Positions 1 through 9,134 of a stretch of DNA of 64,000 nt are shown in pieces. Each line of letters begins with the position of its first letter. The first letter of the stretch is position 1. Made by a program: the position numbers and the translations under genes. Under the pieces are notes generated by a model, which was given only the letters and a program-made list of their open reading frames with translations, ran no database searches and had not been told where the DNA came from. The stretch comes from Spirochaetales bacterium (GTDB lineage: Bacteria; Spirochaetota; Spirochaetia; DAHUYW01), in contig DAHUYW010000012.1 of NCBI GenBank assembly GCA_027306915.1, positions 1 to 64,000 of the forward strand, written 5' to 3'.

Positions 1-176
1 GGACGGAACCCCGAGAATCCTACAGATTCCTCTCGCGGTCGCCCTCTTGATGGTAGCATGCCGTGGAGCAGACGCGTGTGCCTGAGGCTTTGGATTCACC
101 TAAATATCGTGACGTTTCGCGTGATGGTTAAGACAGCAGCCATGAGCGCGAAGATGCTTCTCCAGCGCCCGCCGGT

Positions 177-389
177 TCATGACTTCACGCCGTCAAGTTT
201 CTTGAAGAGATTTCGGCGGGAAGCGGAAAGCGAGGCCAAGGCATCCCGCGCATTCTCGAAGGCCTCTTTGACCGTCTCGGCCTCCGCAATAAGCTCGGGA
301 TCCGGGGGCGAGGTTACAGCGTATCCGCCTTCTCCCGCTTCTTGAAGCGTGAGGACCAACTTCCCGTCACTTGCCGTGTATTGTTTCAT
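177..389 (-). CDS. HicB-like antitoxin, orphan
   Basis: Small protein of 70 residues resembling the partial RNase-H-like fold of HicB antitoxins: it begins MKQYTASDGKLVLTL, continues with EAGEGGYAVTSP, and has the helix AETVKEAFENARDAL where HicB proteins carry the conserved EAxxNAxEAL segment. In known systems HicB binds and inhibits the mRNA interferase HicA. The frame can be extended 7 codons upstream to a TTG, but the ATG at 389 matches family N-termini better. No intact hicA was found on either side: the minus-strand frames upstream carry no recognisable HicA sequence. It therefore appears to be an orphan or the remnant of a decayed pair. Family call moderately sure; function not demonstrated. 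Confidence 0.55.
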   Translation of the reverse strand: MKQYTASDGKLVLTLQEAGEGGYAVTSPPDPELIAEAETVKEAFENARDALASLSASRRNLFKKLDGVKS

Positions 390-1492
390 CGCTTTCAAGA
401 TAGTCGGCAAGACAGGTCTTCGTCAACGTCCAAGACCTCGCGACTCGATCCCTGAGTGTTTCTGTGTAGTGGCGGAAGGTACAAGATGGCGCCTTGGCCA
501 GAAGACTCGACGTTGTCGTTGAATGGGCCAAGCTGGCTGCTGCATTGCGTCGGTTCCCATCATCCACAGAGGTGCACACACACCAAGTCCCTCGACAAGT
601 TGATGGAGCGGACTGAAAAGGCAATCGCGCTATGTTTCGAGGTAAAAGGAAGGCTGTATACTACTTTTCGAACAGCAAGCGTGGAAGGCTCGTGCCCACG
701 AAGGACAAGAATCGTGTTGTGATCAACCCGGACCATGCGGTCCCCAATGCTCACTACATCTGCGCCGACAGACAGGGCACCGCTGGTTACGGCGCCTTGC
801 CATGCGAAGTGAACGAGCCCGAAATGGGACTAACATAGTGGCCGAGCCGCTTCTGACGAATCGTACCATAAGCCCCCTCCGCGTTCCCACCGGTGTGCCT
901 CAACAACTGTGCCCAGTAATCGCCCGGCCGGACTGGCGGCCGCGTTGCCGGTACCGGCATCAGATTGCCGCCCCGGTTACGACGACTGCCATGGGCTCTG
1001 CGACTCCTTCGCCGAAGGCGGGCGTTACTGACACTGATGGACGACTACCTCTGCCTCTCGCCGGGCTCACTTGATGAGAAACCAACGGCACAGATTCTCG
1101 AGGAAGAAGACGGAGTCGGGTGAGACATCGACCAAAAAGCCGGAACCCTGGGCTTTCGATGACAACACAGCTTCTTCGATGTCCCAAGAAATCCTTGGGA
1201 AGCATTCATGAGAGCAGTATGGTTATCGTCGCCTTTCCGGTTCACCTCAGGCGACCGTCCCAAGAGAATGCGAGCTCCTTCCGACTGTTCCCAGTGAAGG
1301 GTGGGGAAATAGGCGCGGTCGGGCCGAGCTCTCGATGCCCCACAACAAGGGCCAATGCAATCTGCTCGCTACTCCCCTTCAAGATCGCCGACGTCGTGAC
1401 GATGGTGGGGACCCAGAGCCGTGTGCATCGTTTGGCAGGGGAACTTCGCTTATCAGAACCACAATTAGGCCAGCCGCAGAACGAGGAGGGCG
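390..1492. other. gene-free stretch, possibly decayed
   Basis: About 1.1 kb between the HicB-like gene and the end of the DUF5107 gene. All frames contain only short, compositionally unremarkable ORFs (for example plus 1120-1566 and minus 960-1205) with no recognisable motif, good ribosome binding site or repeat. I see no RNA gene. It could be a decayed gene region or edge of an island, but nothing supports a specific call. Confidence 0.5.
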
Positions 1493-4400
1493 CTACAGCA
1501 AGCGCAATCCCTGGTCCAAATCCCGCAAGAGCTCGCGCGCGCCAAGGTGAGACGGCTCTTCGGTAACAACCGCCTCAAGAAGGGCTCGCGCCTTGGCCGC
1601 TTGGCCGCCGTCGAGTGCCGCGAGACCAAGGCTGCCGAGCGAAACTAGATACTCGCAGAAGACTCTATTCCGCCGATTCAGGTCGCCCTCGAAGACCAGA
1701 AAGTCCGGAAGGGAAACAGCGAAATAGTCGTCCTTGACCTCGTCATTTCGGTGGCGCTCTCCGTGGTCGATGAGGCGGCGAAAAGCTCCGCGAGCCTCCT
1801 CGACTCTACCCGTGGAGGCGAGCGCCAGACCCTGGTAAAAGATCATATCGGCGGGCTGATCGTTGTAGTACATGGAGAAAGCAGGCTCCTGATCGCCGAC
1901 GCATGCGAGCGCCAGGGACTCCCGCGCCTCGCTCTCCTTCCCGGCCAAACGGCAGGCGCGAGCAAGGTAGAAGTGGACGTCGTTGTCGCGCGTTCCTTCG
2001 AGCTTCCCCTCTCCGAGGTTCTCGGGATAGTGCAGCGCCCTCCTTGCAAGCTCGGCCGCGCTTTCGGGTTTCCCTGCCAGAAGCGCCTCCTTCGCAAGTC
2101 CGAGCAACGAGACGACGTATTGGCGAGTGACCTTTCCCTCTCCTCCCTCCCATGGATGGAAGCGGCGTCTTGAAATCACCCCGAGCGCTTCCGCGTAGCG
2201 CCCAAGCACGTTGAGGAGGGTGATCCGCTCAATTGAAAGATCGTCCCTGCGCTCAATGAGAGCTGGGTGCTCGTCCAGACGAGCGATGCGCTCAGCGGGA
2301 TCCATCGAGATAGACCTGTAGAGCTGATCGAGCTCGAAAAAGACGCGGGCGTCAGACTGGTCGAGGGAGAACGCGATCTCGAGCTCTCGACGCGCCCGCG
2401 CCGGATCGTGGAGCTTGTTGAAAGCCGCGAGGGCCAGGTTGCGGTGCGCGGTTGGCAAGCCCGGGTCCAGCTCAATCGATCGCTCCCATGCGGCGATCGC
2501 TTTGGGATAGCAGCGATTGTTATACCAGAGATCGCCGAGATAGTAGAATGATTTAGCGCCGCCGGGAAAGAGGCGACCTGCCTGCTCGAGAACTCCGATG
2601 GCTTCGAGCTGATTCGGAAAGCAGGTGCCGGAAGGGAGCGAATCTGCGAGTCGAACCTCGGCAAGGGCCTCTGCATCCCTCCCCAGCTCGACCAGGAGTG
2701 AGGCTCGGCAGTAGTGGGCGAGGGGGTCGCGAGCATCGGGGTGCTCGCTTTCGGACGCGATCAGACGCTTCGTTTGATCGAGCGCTTCCTCGAACAGCCC
2801 CCAGCGCGCATATTCAAACGCCGCCTCGAGACTTGTCGCTTGAGGATTCCCCACTCCGAAGCGCTCTCGCTCCGCACCTTTCGCCTGGCCCCCCTGCCGC
2901 TGACCGAGGAGACGGAGCTCGTTACGGGCCGACCAGGCAAGGGGGTCATCGCGAAGAACGGTTTCGGCTTCGATTCGTGCCTCCTCCGTCCGACCGAGCC
3001 GTCGAAGCAGGGCGGAGTGCATCGTTCGGACCTGCTGGTCGCGGCCATTCACCGCGAGAGATCGCGTCGTATAAGACAGGGCCTCCTCATAGCTCCCCCT
3101 GCGGGCCGCAATTCGCCCGAGCGAGCCGAACGCAGCTCCTTTGAGCGCTCCGTTCCACGCGGCTTTGAAGTAAGCTTCAGCCGACTCGACATATCGCCCC
3201 TGAAGCTCGAGGGCTCGTCCGAGAAAGAAGAATGGCTCGCCGTTTGCGGGATTCGGGTTCCGTTGCGTGACTCTCTCGATGGCGCGCCGAAAGTGCGGCT
3301 CCGCTTCAGCAAATAGCCCGCGACGGAGCAAGCAGAGCCCCATCGCCACGTTTGCGCGGCTGTCGAACGGGTCCCTCTTAAGGGCCTCGGCAAAGTAGCT
3401 GGCCGGGTCGAGGGTGGCATGGCGGTATTGCTCGAGGTGCAGCCCGATGAGGTAGAGCTCTTCGTTTGTCCCGACCTCTTGCGGACGAGGGGCCGCCTTC
3501 GCGGGCTCGGGAACCGGGCGACCGGGGCGCTCTCCTTCACGGTACGAAAGTCGGACCTCCCCGTCGATCGAACAGACCGTGAGCGTGATCTCTTCAGGAA
3601 CGATTTCGGCAGGCATCGAAACCTGCTCTAGATACGGTTTACCGGGGTCCACATCCACCGTCTCCGTCATGAGAGACCGGCCGCCCACTCCCGGGGTCCC
3701 CCTGACAATTTCCACTCGGTAGGTTCGCTTGCGTGTCGAAGCGACTCCGACCCGAGCCACACCCTGGTCGATCTCCAGATTGATCGCAACCTCAGGAGAG
3801 GCATTCTTGACCCCGCCGATTCCGGCGAAGGGAAAGAAATACTGCTCAAAGCGCTTCTCCTCGCCCGGTTCAAGCCAGGAGAAGTCCGGCTGGTTGTCCG
3901 TGAAGACTCCGGTCATCAGCTCGATGTAGGGACCGTCTTCGTCGGTGAGGTTGCGCTCCCACGCCTTGCCAAAATCACCGTTGCCCCAAGTCCACAGCTT
4001 CTTGCCCGGAGAGATGTGATGGTCCGCGACGTGGAGAATGCCCGCCTTCTTCGAGTGATCGTACCCACCGACGAAGTCAAAGTCCGAATGGTAGGCCATG
4101 TAGGAGGTGGGCACCGGGATGTTTTTCCACCAGGAGATGTCCACTCCGGCCGAATAGTCGACCTTGTAGTAGGTGCCGGTGGCGATCGGAAACTGAGAGA
4201 CATCTCGTTTGCCGTGATCGAAGACCGCACGCACGTCGGCGGGGAAAATCGATTGGTAGCTCTCATTGACCGGAACTGCGGGGTTCGCCCACCAGAGGAA
4301 GGTTTCCGGAAAATCCGTACCGTTAAAGAGCCGCCCCTCGATGCGGATGTACGCGCTCCCCGGAAGGAGGCTGATTCCCGCGGCCGCCTTCGTGCGCCGC

Positions 4401-4870
4401 ATACGATCAATCTCGCCGACCCAGACCGTGGCGCCGCCGTCAGGCCCCGGCTCAAGAAGATAGTCAACCGGTGAGAATGTCGAAGGGCGATGGTGCTGGG
4501 GCCAGTTGAACTCGATTCCGCCGCAGATCCAGGGGCCCGCGAGTCCGACGAGAGCAGGCTTGATAACCCGATTGTAGTAGACGAAGTGATAGTCGAGCGC
4601 CTTTGCGTAGGCCATGTGAATTCTGCCGCCGAGCTCGGGGAGTATCATGAGTTTCAGGTACTCGTTCTCCAGAAAAACGGCGCGGTAGCTCTTGTCAACT
4701 CGATGGTCTGAGACGCTATCGATAACGGGATACGGATAGACCGCTCCGGACGAGCCTTGGTAGACCCGCCTCTCGAGAAACATGGGATTGTGGTCCGGCT
4801 CGCCGACCGGATAGGTCGGAATGACGACTTCCTCCTCCCACATTGCGACCTCGTCCTTCACCGATTCCAT
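1493..4870 (-). CDS. DUF5107 domain / tetratricopeptide-repeat protein
   Basis: Protein of 1125 residues. The N-terminal third (about residues 20-330) matches the DUF5107 family, with motifs such as LPELGGRIHMAYAK and GGIEFNWPQHHRPST typical of a galactose-mutarotase-like beta-sandwich seen in carbohydrate-active proteins. From about residue 440 to the end it is built of TPR-type helical repeats (for example AMGLCLLRRGLFAEAEPHFRRA and PTAHRNLALAAFNKL). There is no signal peptide, so a cytoplasmic role on imported saccharides is likely (inference). The ATG at 4870 was chosen because GGGAGG lies 6 bases upstream; the frame is open 12 codons further but without such a site. It is divergent from the AraC gene, and shares an operator-like repeat with the importer at 5925-9038, suggesting the imported sugar is its substrate. 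Exact reaction unknown. Confidence 0.8.
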   Translation of the reverse strand: MESVKDEVAMWEEEVVIPTYPVGEPDHNPMFLERRVYQGSSGAVYPYPVIDSVSDHRVDKSYRAVFLENEYLKLMILPELGGRIHMAYAKALDYHFVYYNRVIKPALVGLAGPWICGGIEFNWPQHHRPSTFSPVDYLLEPGPDGGATVWVGEIDRMRRTKAAAGISLLPGSAYIRIEGRLFNGTDFPETFLWWANPAVPVNESYQSIFPADVRAVFDHGKRDVSQFPIATGTYYKVDYSAGVDISWWKNIPVPTSYMAYHSDFDFVGGYDHSKKAGILHVADHHISPGKKLWTWGNGDFGKAWERNLTDEDGPYIELMTGVFTDNQPDFSWLEPGEEKRFEQYFFPFAGIGGVKNASPEVAINLEIDQGVARVGVASTRKRTYRVEIVRGTPGVGGRSLMTETVDVDPGKPYLEQVSMPAEIVPEEITLTVCSIDGEVRLSYREGERPGRPVPEPAKAAPRPQEVGTNEELYLIGLHLEQYRHATLDPASYFAEALKRDPFDSRANVAMGLCLLRRGLFAEAEPHFRRAIERVTQRNPNPANGEPFFFLGRALELQGRYVESAEAYFKAAWNGALKGAAFGSLGRIAARRGSYEEALSYTTRSLAVNGRDQQVRTMHSALLRRLGRTEEARIEAETVLRDDPLAWSARNELRLLGQRQGGQAKGAERERFGVGNPQATSLEAAFEYARWGLFEEALDQTKRLIASESEHPDARDPLAHYCRASLLVELGRDAEALAEVRLADSLPSGTCFPNQLEAIGVLEQAGRLFPGGAKSFYYLGDLWYNNRCYPKAIAAWERSIELDPGLPTAHRNLALAAFNKLHDPARARRELEIAFSLDQSDARVFFELDQLYRSISMDPAERIARLDEHPALIERRDDLSIERITLLNVLGRYAEALGVISRRRFHPWEGGEGKVTRQYVVSLLGLAKEALLAGKPESAAELARRALHYPENLGEGKLEGTRDNDVHFYLARACRLAGKESEARESLALACVGDQEPAFSMYYNDQPADMIFYQGLALASTGRVEEARGAFRRLIDHGERHRNDEVKDDYFAVSLPDFLVFEGDLNRRNRVFCEYLVSLGSLGLAALDGGQAAKARALLEAVVTEEPSHLGARELLRDLDQGLRLL

Positions 4871-4895
4871 TAAGAACCTCCCTCGCGACAGCGCA

Positions 4896-4950
4896 ATAGT
4901 AGCCACCAGCTCACACCCGCAGCCATGGACGGAGCCACTGCGGCATGGAC
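4896..4950 (-). promoter_or_regulatory. AraC-type activator site and promoter of the DUF5107 gene
   Basis: On the minus strand a -10 like TACTAT lies at 4896-4901, with no recognisable -35. Just upstream, ATGGAC occurs twice (4925-4930 and 4945-4950, plus-strand reading) with a 20-bp period. The same word, period and distance to the -10 occur at 9076-9134 before the ABC importer. A poor -35 with adjacent direct repeats is what activation by an AraC-family protein would need; the araC gene is next door. Inference from sequence only. Confidence 0.55.
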
Positions 4951-5013
4951 AATCTTCCAGTCCTGGATCGCGTCGGAGTTGCGCGATCGTAAAAAGTCGA
5001 TTAGTGTACTGAC

Positions 5014-5910
5014 ATGATCACGCCGACGCACAAACGCGACGGCTTCGCCGGTGAAAGAATGTTCGTCCTTGAGCGGGAGACCCTCGAGCGCGCCCGTCGC
5101 CACCCGCTCCTTGCGCAGCTGCGCGTTACCGACGCGGGTCACTTCCCAAACGCTCGTTACCACTATCGTCGCAGGACGTACGGATGCGATCAGCACATTC
5201 TCATCTACTGCGACAACGGACGCGGCTTTGCGTCGATTAACGGAAGTGAACCCTTCGAGATACGCCCGCGGACCTTCGTGATCATCCCGGCTTTCACCCC
5301 CCACATCTATGGCGCCGATCCGACGGTACCGTGGACAATCTACTGGGGGCACTTCGTCGGGGATGCCTCCTACTTCTACTTCTCGCACCTCCCGATCATC
5401 GACCGCCCCTTCTCGGTTGAGGCCGACCGAATACCATTCGTCCGCGGGATCTTCGAAGAGCTTCTTACGCTCCTGAGACGAGGCTACTCCACCGAGAATC
5501 TCGTAGCGTGTTCCCAGCTCATGGCTGCGATTCTGGGCACTCTCATCTTCAACAATCAGGATATCGAAATCCATATCAGTGACCGGTCCCATATCAAGAT
5601 CGAGCATGTGATCGACCATATGCGTCACCACCTCCAGGAGCCTCTTCGTCTGAGCGCCCTCGCCTCGAAGGTGGGGCTTTCCGTTTCGCAGCTCTCGTGG
5701 TTGTTTCGCAAAGAGACCGGCTATCCCCCGATGAAATACTTCGCACGGCTCAAGATCCAGCGAGCCTGCCGTTACCTCGAGTCGACCGACGCTCCGATCA
5801 GCGTGATTTCCGAGCAGCTGGGCTATGATGACCCCTTCTACTTTTCTCGACTCTTCAAGAAGACCGTCGGATGTTCCCCCTTGGGCTATCGGACTGGAGA
5901 AAGACGATAG
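5014..5910 (+). CDS. AraC-family transcriptional regulator
   Basis: Regulator of 298 residues. The N-terminal half (about 30-150) is a cupin-like effector-binding domain (IYCDNGRGFASINGSEPFEI, PRTFVIIPAFTPHIYGAD). The C-terminal about 100 residues hold the two helix-turn-helix motifs of the AraC family (LSALASKVGLSVSQLSWLFRKETG and ISVISEQLGYDDPFYFSRLFKK in two parts). It is divergent from the DUF5107 gene and convergent with the importer operon ending at 5925. It most likely responds to a sugar and activates both, because both promoters carry the same 20-bp-period ATGGAC repeat. The start is uncertain: ATG at 5014 has no clear Shine-Dalgarno, and ATG at 5059 is an alternative 15 codons in. 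Confidence 0.9.
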   Translation: MITPTHKRDGFAGERMFVLERETLERARRHPLLAQLRVTDAGHFPNARYHYRRRTYGCDQHILIYCDNGRGFASINGSEPFEIRPRTFVIIPAFTPHIYGADPTVPWTIYWGHFVGDASYFYFSHLPIIDRPFSVEADRIPFVRGIFEELLTLLRRGYSTENLVACSQLMAAILGTLIFNNQDIEIHISDRSHIKIEHVIDHMRHHLQEPLRLSALASKVGLSVSQLSWLFRKETGYPPMKYFARLKIQRACRYLESTDAPISVISEQLGYDDPFYFSRLFKKTVGCSPLGYRTGERR

Positions 5911-5924
5911 GAGCCTTCCCCCCT

Positions 5925-6779
5925 TCAGGCCTTTGTCGCTCCGGCGACAAGCCCTTTCACAAGGAAGCGCTGGAGCGCGATGAATATCACAACCGTCGGA
6001 AGAGTGACCAGCACCGAGCCGGCGAACATGTCCGACCACTTGTACTGGAACTCGCCAACGTAGGTCAGGAGGAACCCCGGGGGAATGGTTCGCATGCTTT
6101 GTCGCGTCGTAAGGCTCAGCGCAAAAATGAGGTTGTTCCAGGAGTTTAGAAAGGAAAAGAGCCCAACCGCAAGCAGACCCGGCACAACCAGCGGCACACC
6201 GATTCGCACGAGAATCTGCAGTCGGTTGCAGCCGTCGACCTGAGCCGCCTCATCCACCTCTTCCGGAATCGTCTCGAAGAAGCCTCGAATCATCCATATC
6301 GCGAACGGCAGGCTGAAGCTCGTGAAGGCGAGCACCAAGCCCGCAAAGGTGTTCAAGAGATGCAGGACCCGGAAGGTCGAAAAGAGCGAAATGACGATAA
6401 TGACGCCGGGAAACATCTGGGATGCGAGGATGGCCATCATGAGCGGACGTTTCCCGGGGAATCGGATCCGCGCAAGCGCGTAGCCTGCCGGGACGGACAC
6501 CAGGATAGTGAAGAGGGCGTTCTCGAGCGAGACCACGAGTCCGTTACGGGCGTAGGTCAGAAAGCCCCGTCGATCCTCCAGCTGGGAGATATAGTTCTCC
6601 AGGGTCCAGTGTCTCGGAACCCACTGCGGAGGGACGGAGAACGCGTCGCGGTTCGGCTTGAGGCTGCTCGAAACCATCCAAAATGTCGGGAAGAAGATGA
6701 ACAGGAAGCAGATCGCGAGGACGACGCCGGTGATGACGCCCTTTAGCCTCGGGTATCGGTCCAGCTCGAAGTTAGCCAC
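5925..6779 (-). CDS. Carbohydrate ABC transporter permease, MalG type
   Basis: Inner-membrane permease of 284 residues with six predicted membrane segments, beginning with a hydrophobic helix at about 14-35 (VITGVVLAICFLFIFFPTFW). The cytoplasmic EAA loop that docks the ATPase reads EEVDEAAQVDGCNRLQILVR, followed by the usual V/PLxxPGL. It ends in GLVAGATKA, the usual MalG-family C-terminus. It overlaps the start-side neighbour (permease ending at 6772) by 8 bases, so it is the third gene of a binding protein-permease-permease operon. No ATPase gene is present; a shared MsmK/UgpC-like ATPase elsewhere is expected for this family. Confidence 0.93.
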   Translation of the reverse strand: MANFELDRYPRLKGVITGVVLAICFLFIFFPTFWMVSSSLKPNRDAFSVPPQWVPRHWTLENYISQLEDRRGFLTYARNGLVVSLENALFTILVSVPAGYALARIRFPGKRPLMMAILASQMFPGVIIVISLFSTFRVLHLLNTFAGLVLAFTSFSLPFAIWMIRGFFETIPEEVDEAAQVDGCNRLQILVRIGVPLVVPGLLAVGLFSFLNSWNNLIFALSLTTRQSMRTIPPGFLLTYVGEFQYKWSDMFAGSVLVTLPTVVIFIALQRFLVKGLVAGATKA

Positions 6780-7728
6780 GACGTTTCCCCTCCATCACCC
6801 GAACGTAGAAAACCGAAAACACCAACAGCCCAAGGAGCCACACCACCGATATAGCAGTCGAGTATCCCATTCGGAAGCTGAGAAAGGCCTGGCGGTAGGT
6901 GTAGACCGAGAGAGTCATCGTCGCATCCACCGGTCCCCCTTCGGTCGCCGTCCAGATGAGATCGAAGTTGTTGAAGTTCCAGATCACCATGAGGGCCGTT
7001 ATGATCATGATGATCTCCCGTAGGTGGGGAAGCGTGATGTGCCAGAAACGGCCGAGCGTTCCCGCGCCGTCCATTTTCGCCGCCTCGATAAGCTCCTCAG
7101 GACGGGTTTGAAGCCCGGCGAGCAACATGAGCATGTAGAAGGGAGCCTGGTTCCATACGTTGACGATAATGAGAGCCCACATCGCGGCACGCTCGTTCGC
7201 AAACCAGGGGATGAACTTTCGAATGACTCCAACGGCTTGAAGGGTGTAATTCACTATCCCCACCTCGCCGTTGAACATGTAGAGCGTCAGAAGCGCGACG
7301 ATCACCCCGGGGATGACCCACGGAATGAGCGCAACTCCGCGGAAGAAGTTCCGAACCGGAATCTTCTCGTTCAAGACCAAAGCGAGCGCGAGCCCCACCA
7401 TGAACGCCAAGATTACTGAAGCGGCGGTGAACTCGATCGTGTTGAGAACCGCGATCGGGAAGACCGGATCCTTGCTGAAAAGCTCGACGAAGTTCTGCAG
7501 GCCGACGAACTGCTGACGGCCGGCGCCAAGCAGACTTGCGTTGTGCAGACTCAGCACAAGAACCTTGGCGAGAGGAAAGAACACGACCACAACAAGGATG
7601 ATCAGGCAGGGAGCGAGAAAGGCGGATGCGTAGAGATAGTCCGAACGCCTTCGCCGACTGAAGGTCCCGTGAATACGGCCGCGCGCCGGGAGGGACCCGG
7701 GCCCGCGGCCGTAGGATAGATCAACCAT
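6772..7728 (-). CDS. Carbohydrate ABC transporter permease, MalF type
   Basis: Permease of 318 residues. After an arginine-rich N-terminus (FSRRRRSDYLYASAF) come six membrane segments; the EAA loop reads EELIEAAKMDGAGTLGRFWH. It pairs with the MalG-type permease downstream (8-base overlap) and the binding protein upstream. The frame stays open for about 100 further codons, but that part overlaps the binding-protein gene; the ATG at 7728, 11 bases after the binding-protein stop, gives a protein of normal family length. Substrate is unknown, probably an oligosaccharide or glycoside acted on by the co-regulated DUF5107 protein (inference). Confidence 0.92.
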   Translation of the reverse strand: MVDLSYGRGPGSLPARGRIHGTFSRRRRSDYLYASAFLAPCLIILVVVVFFPLAKVLVLSLHNASLLGAGRQQFVGLQNFVELFSKDPVFPIAVLNTIEFTAASVILAFMVGLALALVLNEKIPVRNFFRGVALIPWVIPGVIVALLTLYMFNGEVGIVNYTLQAVGVIRKFIPWFANERAAMWALIIVNVWNQAPFYMLMLLAGLQTRPEELIEAAKMDGAGTLGRFWHITLPHLREIIMIITALMVIWNFNNFDLIWTATEGGPVDATMTLSVYTYRQAFLSFRMGYSTAISVVWLLGLLVFSVFYVRVMEGKRRG

Positions 7729-7739
7729 CCGACTCTGGC

Positions 7740-9038
7740 CTACTTCCCGTAGAGAGTCTGGAGATTCGACGTGATTTCCTTGAGGGTCTGGTCGACTGAG
7801 GCACCGGTCAACGCGACCTGCTGCATTCCCCGGATGATGAAGCTTCCCGCCGCCCCATACTGGGGATTGTAAGGGCCGCCGATCATCGATGGGATAACGG
7901 CTTTTGCGTACTCTTGGGCGACCGGGTTGTTGTACAGCTCGGGATACTTCGCGAAGGTGCTCTTCAACGAGGGAATGAGACCATAGGGAACCTGGTACAC
8001 CTTCACCGAAAGAGGATTGCTGATGAGGAACTGCATGAACTTCCACGCAATGTGCGGATGTTTCGCCTGGGCTGACATCCCCAGTTGGTGAATATCGGCG
8101 ATAGTAACGGGTGTGTCGCCCGCTCCAATCGGCACGGTCGATACCCCGAATGTGTCATAGAAGGCTTGTCCGTCGAAGGCCGGGTTGAGCGAACGGAGAA
8201 TGCCTACGAGATAGGGGCCATCGAGCTTCATGACGATCTTACCCTTCGCCATGAGCTCGCGCTCGTCCTTGATCTGCTGACCGACCGGGGTCCAGCCCTC
8301 CTTAGCCGCAGCCTGAAGGAAATCAAACGCTTTGCGCACGGGCGGGGTGTCGAAATTGTAGTCGTCGTTGTAAAGCGGACGTCCACCGTAGGTGAGAATC
8401 CACGGCCAGAACTCGGTGAGCGCGTAGGAGATCTTCGTCGTGTCCAGCCCGATCGGATAAATGTCGGAAGGGAGCTTCTCTTTCAGGATCTTGATGTCAC
8501 TGATGAGCTGATCCATCGTCTTCGGTGGGTCATTCGGATTGAGCCCTGCCTGCGCGAACAGCTTCTTGTTCCACCAGAACCCATGAGGGGTGAGACCGAA
8601 GGGGACGGCGTAGAGCACGCCCTTGTACATTCCGGCCTCGAGACCGCCCTTCCAGTTGTCGGCGAGAAACTCCTTCGAGGCGTACTTGTCCAGATCGGCC
8701 AAAGCACCAACCCCGCCGAGCTCCGCCGGCCATGGACCATTCAGCTGCATCACCTCCGGGGGATCGCCGCCCGCGGTCTGAATGAGGAGTTGCTGATGCA
8801 TCTCGTCGAACGGAATCGCGATATTGTCGACCGTGACCCCAGGATTGTCCTTCTCAAAGGCAGCTATCACCGTCTCGATGTTCTTCCGGGTCGCCGCCTC
8901 GGCGGACACCCAATTCGCGAAATGGAGAGTAACCTTGCCTGATGACGCGGTCTCCTTGCTTCCACCCGCGAACGCGACGCCCGCGCCGAGCAAGATTACT
9001 CCCGCGGCAAGGACGCCGACCAAAACCGATTTTCTCAT
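7740..9038 (-). CDS. Extracellular sugar-binding protein of ABC importer
   Basis: Family 1 solute-binding protein of 432 residues. The signal peptide (MRKSVLVGVLAAGVILLGAG...) ends at AFA, and the mature protein starts GGSKETASSG, the spirochaete-type N-terminus; there is no lipobox cysteine. The conserved VTLHFANWVSAEA and FEKDNPGVTVDN segments and WAFMQFL-like C-terminal block (WKFMQFLISN) fit the MalE/UgpB group. The ATG at 9038 has GGAGGT upstream; longer starts in frame lack a signal peptide at their N-terminus. First gene of the operon with the two permeases downstream. Its promoter carries the candidate AraC repeat. Confidence 0.93.
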   Translation of the reverse strand: MRKSVLVGVLAAGVILLGAGVAFAGGSKETASSGKVTLHFANWVSAEAATRKNIETVIAAFEKDNPGVTVDNIAIPFDEMHQQLLIQTAGGDPPEVMQLNGPWPAELGGVGALADLDKYASKEFLADNWKGGLEAGMYKGVLYAVPFGLTPHGFWWNKKLFAQAGLNPNDPPKTMDQLISDIKILKEKLPSDIYPIGLDTTKISYALTEFWPWILTYGGRPLYNDDYNFDTPPVRKAFDFLQAAAKEGWTPVGQQIKDERELMAKGKIVMKLDGPYLVGILRSLNPAFDGQAFYDTFGVSTVPIGAGDTPVTIADIHQLGMSAQAKHPHIAWKFMQFLISNPLSVKVYQVPYGLIPSLKSTFAKYPELYNNPVAQEYAKAVIPSMIGGPYNPQYGAAGSFIIRGMQQVALTGASVDQTLKEITSNLQTLYGK

Positions 9039-9075
9039 ACCTTTTCCTACCTCCGAAACCTTTGATCTTAAGTCA

Positions 9076-9134
9076 ACTATAGAGGCGTCGCTTCCGGAAT
9101 GGAATGGACGAAATGCACAGCGCATGGACGAAAT
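9076..9134 (-). promoter_or_regulatory. AraC-type activator site and promoter of importer operon
   Basis: Minus-strand -10 TATAGT at 9076-9081; the -35 position (TTCCAT) is poor. Directly upstream, the 11-mer ATGGACGAAAT (plus-strand reading) is repeated exactly at 9104-9114 and 9124-9134, a 20-bp period. The same ATGGAC pair with the same period and nearly the same distance to the -10 occurs before the DUF5107 gene. This is strong internal evidence for a common activator, most simply the AraC protein at 5014-5910. Confidence 0.6.

Noticed and set aside
390..620. Possible hicA partner upstream of the HicB-like gene
   Set aside because: None of the three minus-strand frames shows HicA sequence, and the residual similarity to its C-terminal end is too weak.
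4870..6039. Minus-strand open frame of 389 codons opposite the AraC gene
   Set aside because: It is the complementary-strand shadow of a clear AraC regulator; the translation has no recognisable domain.
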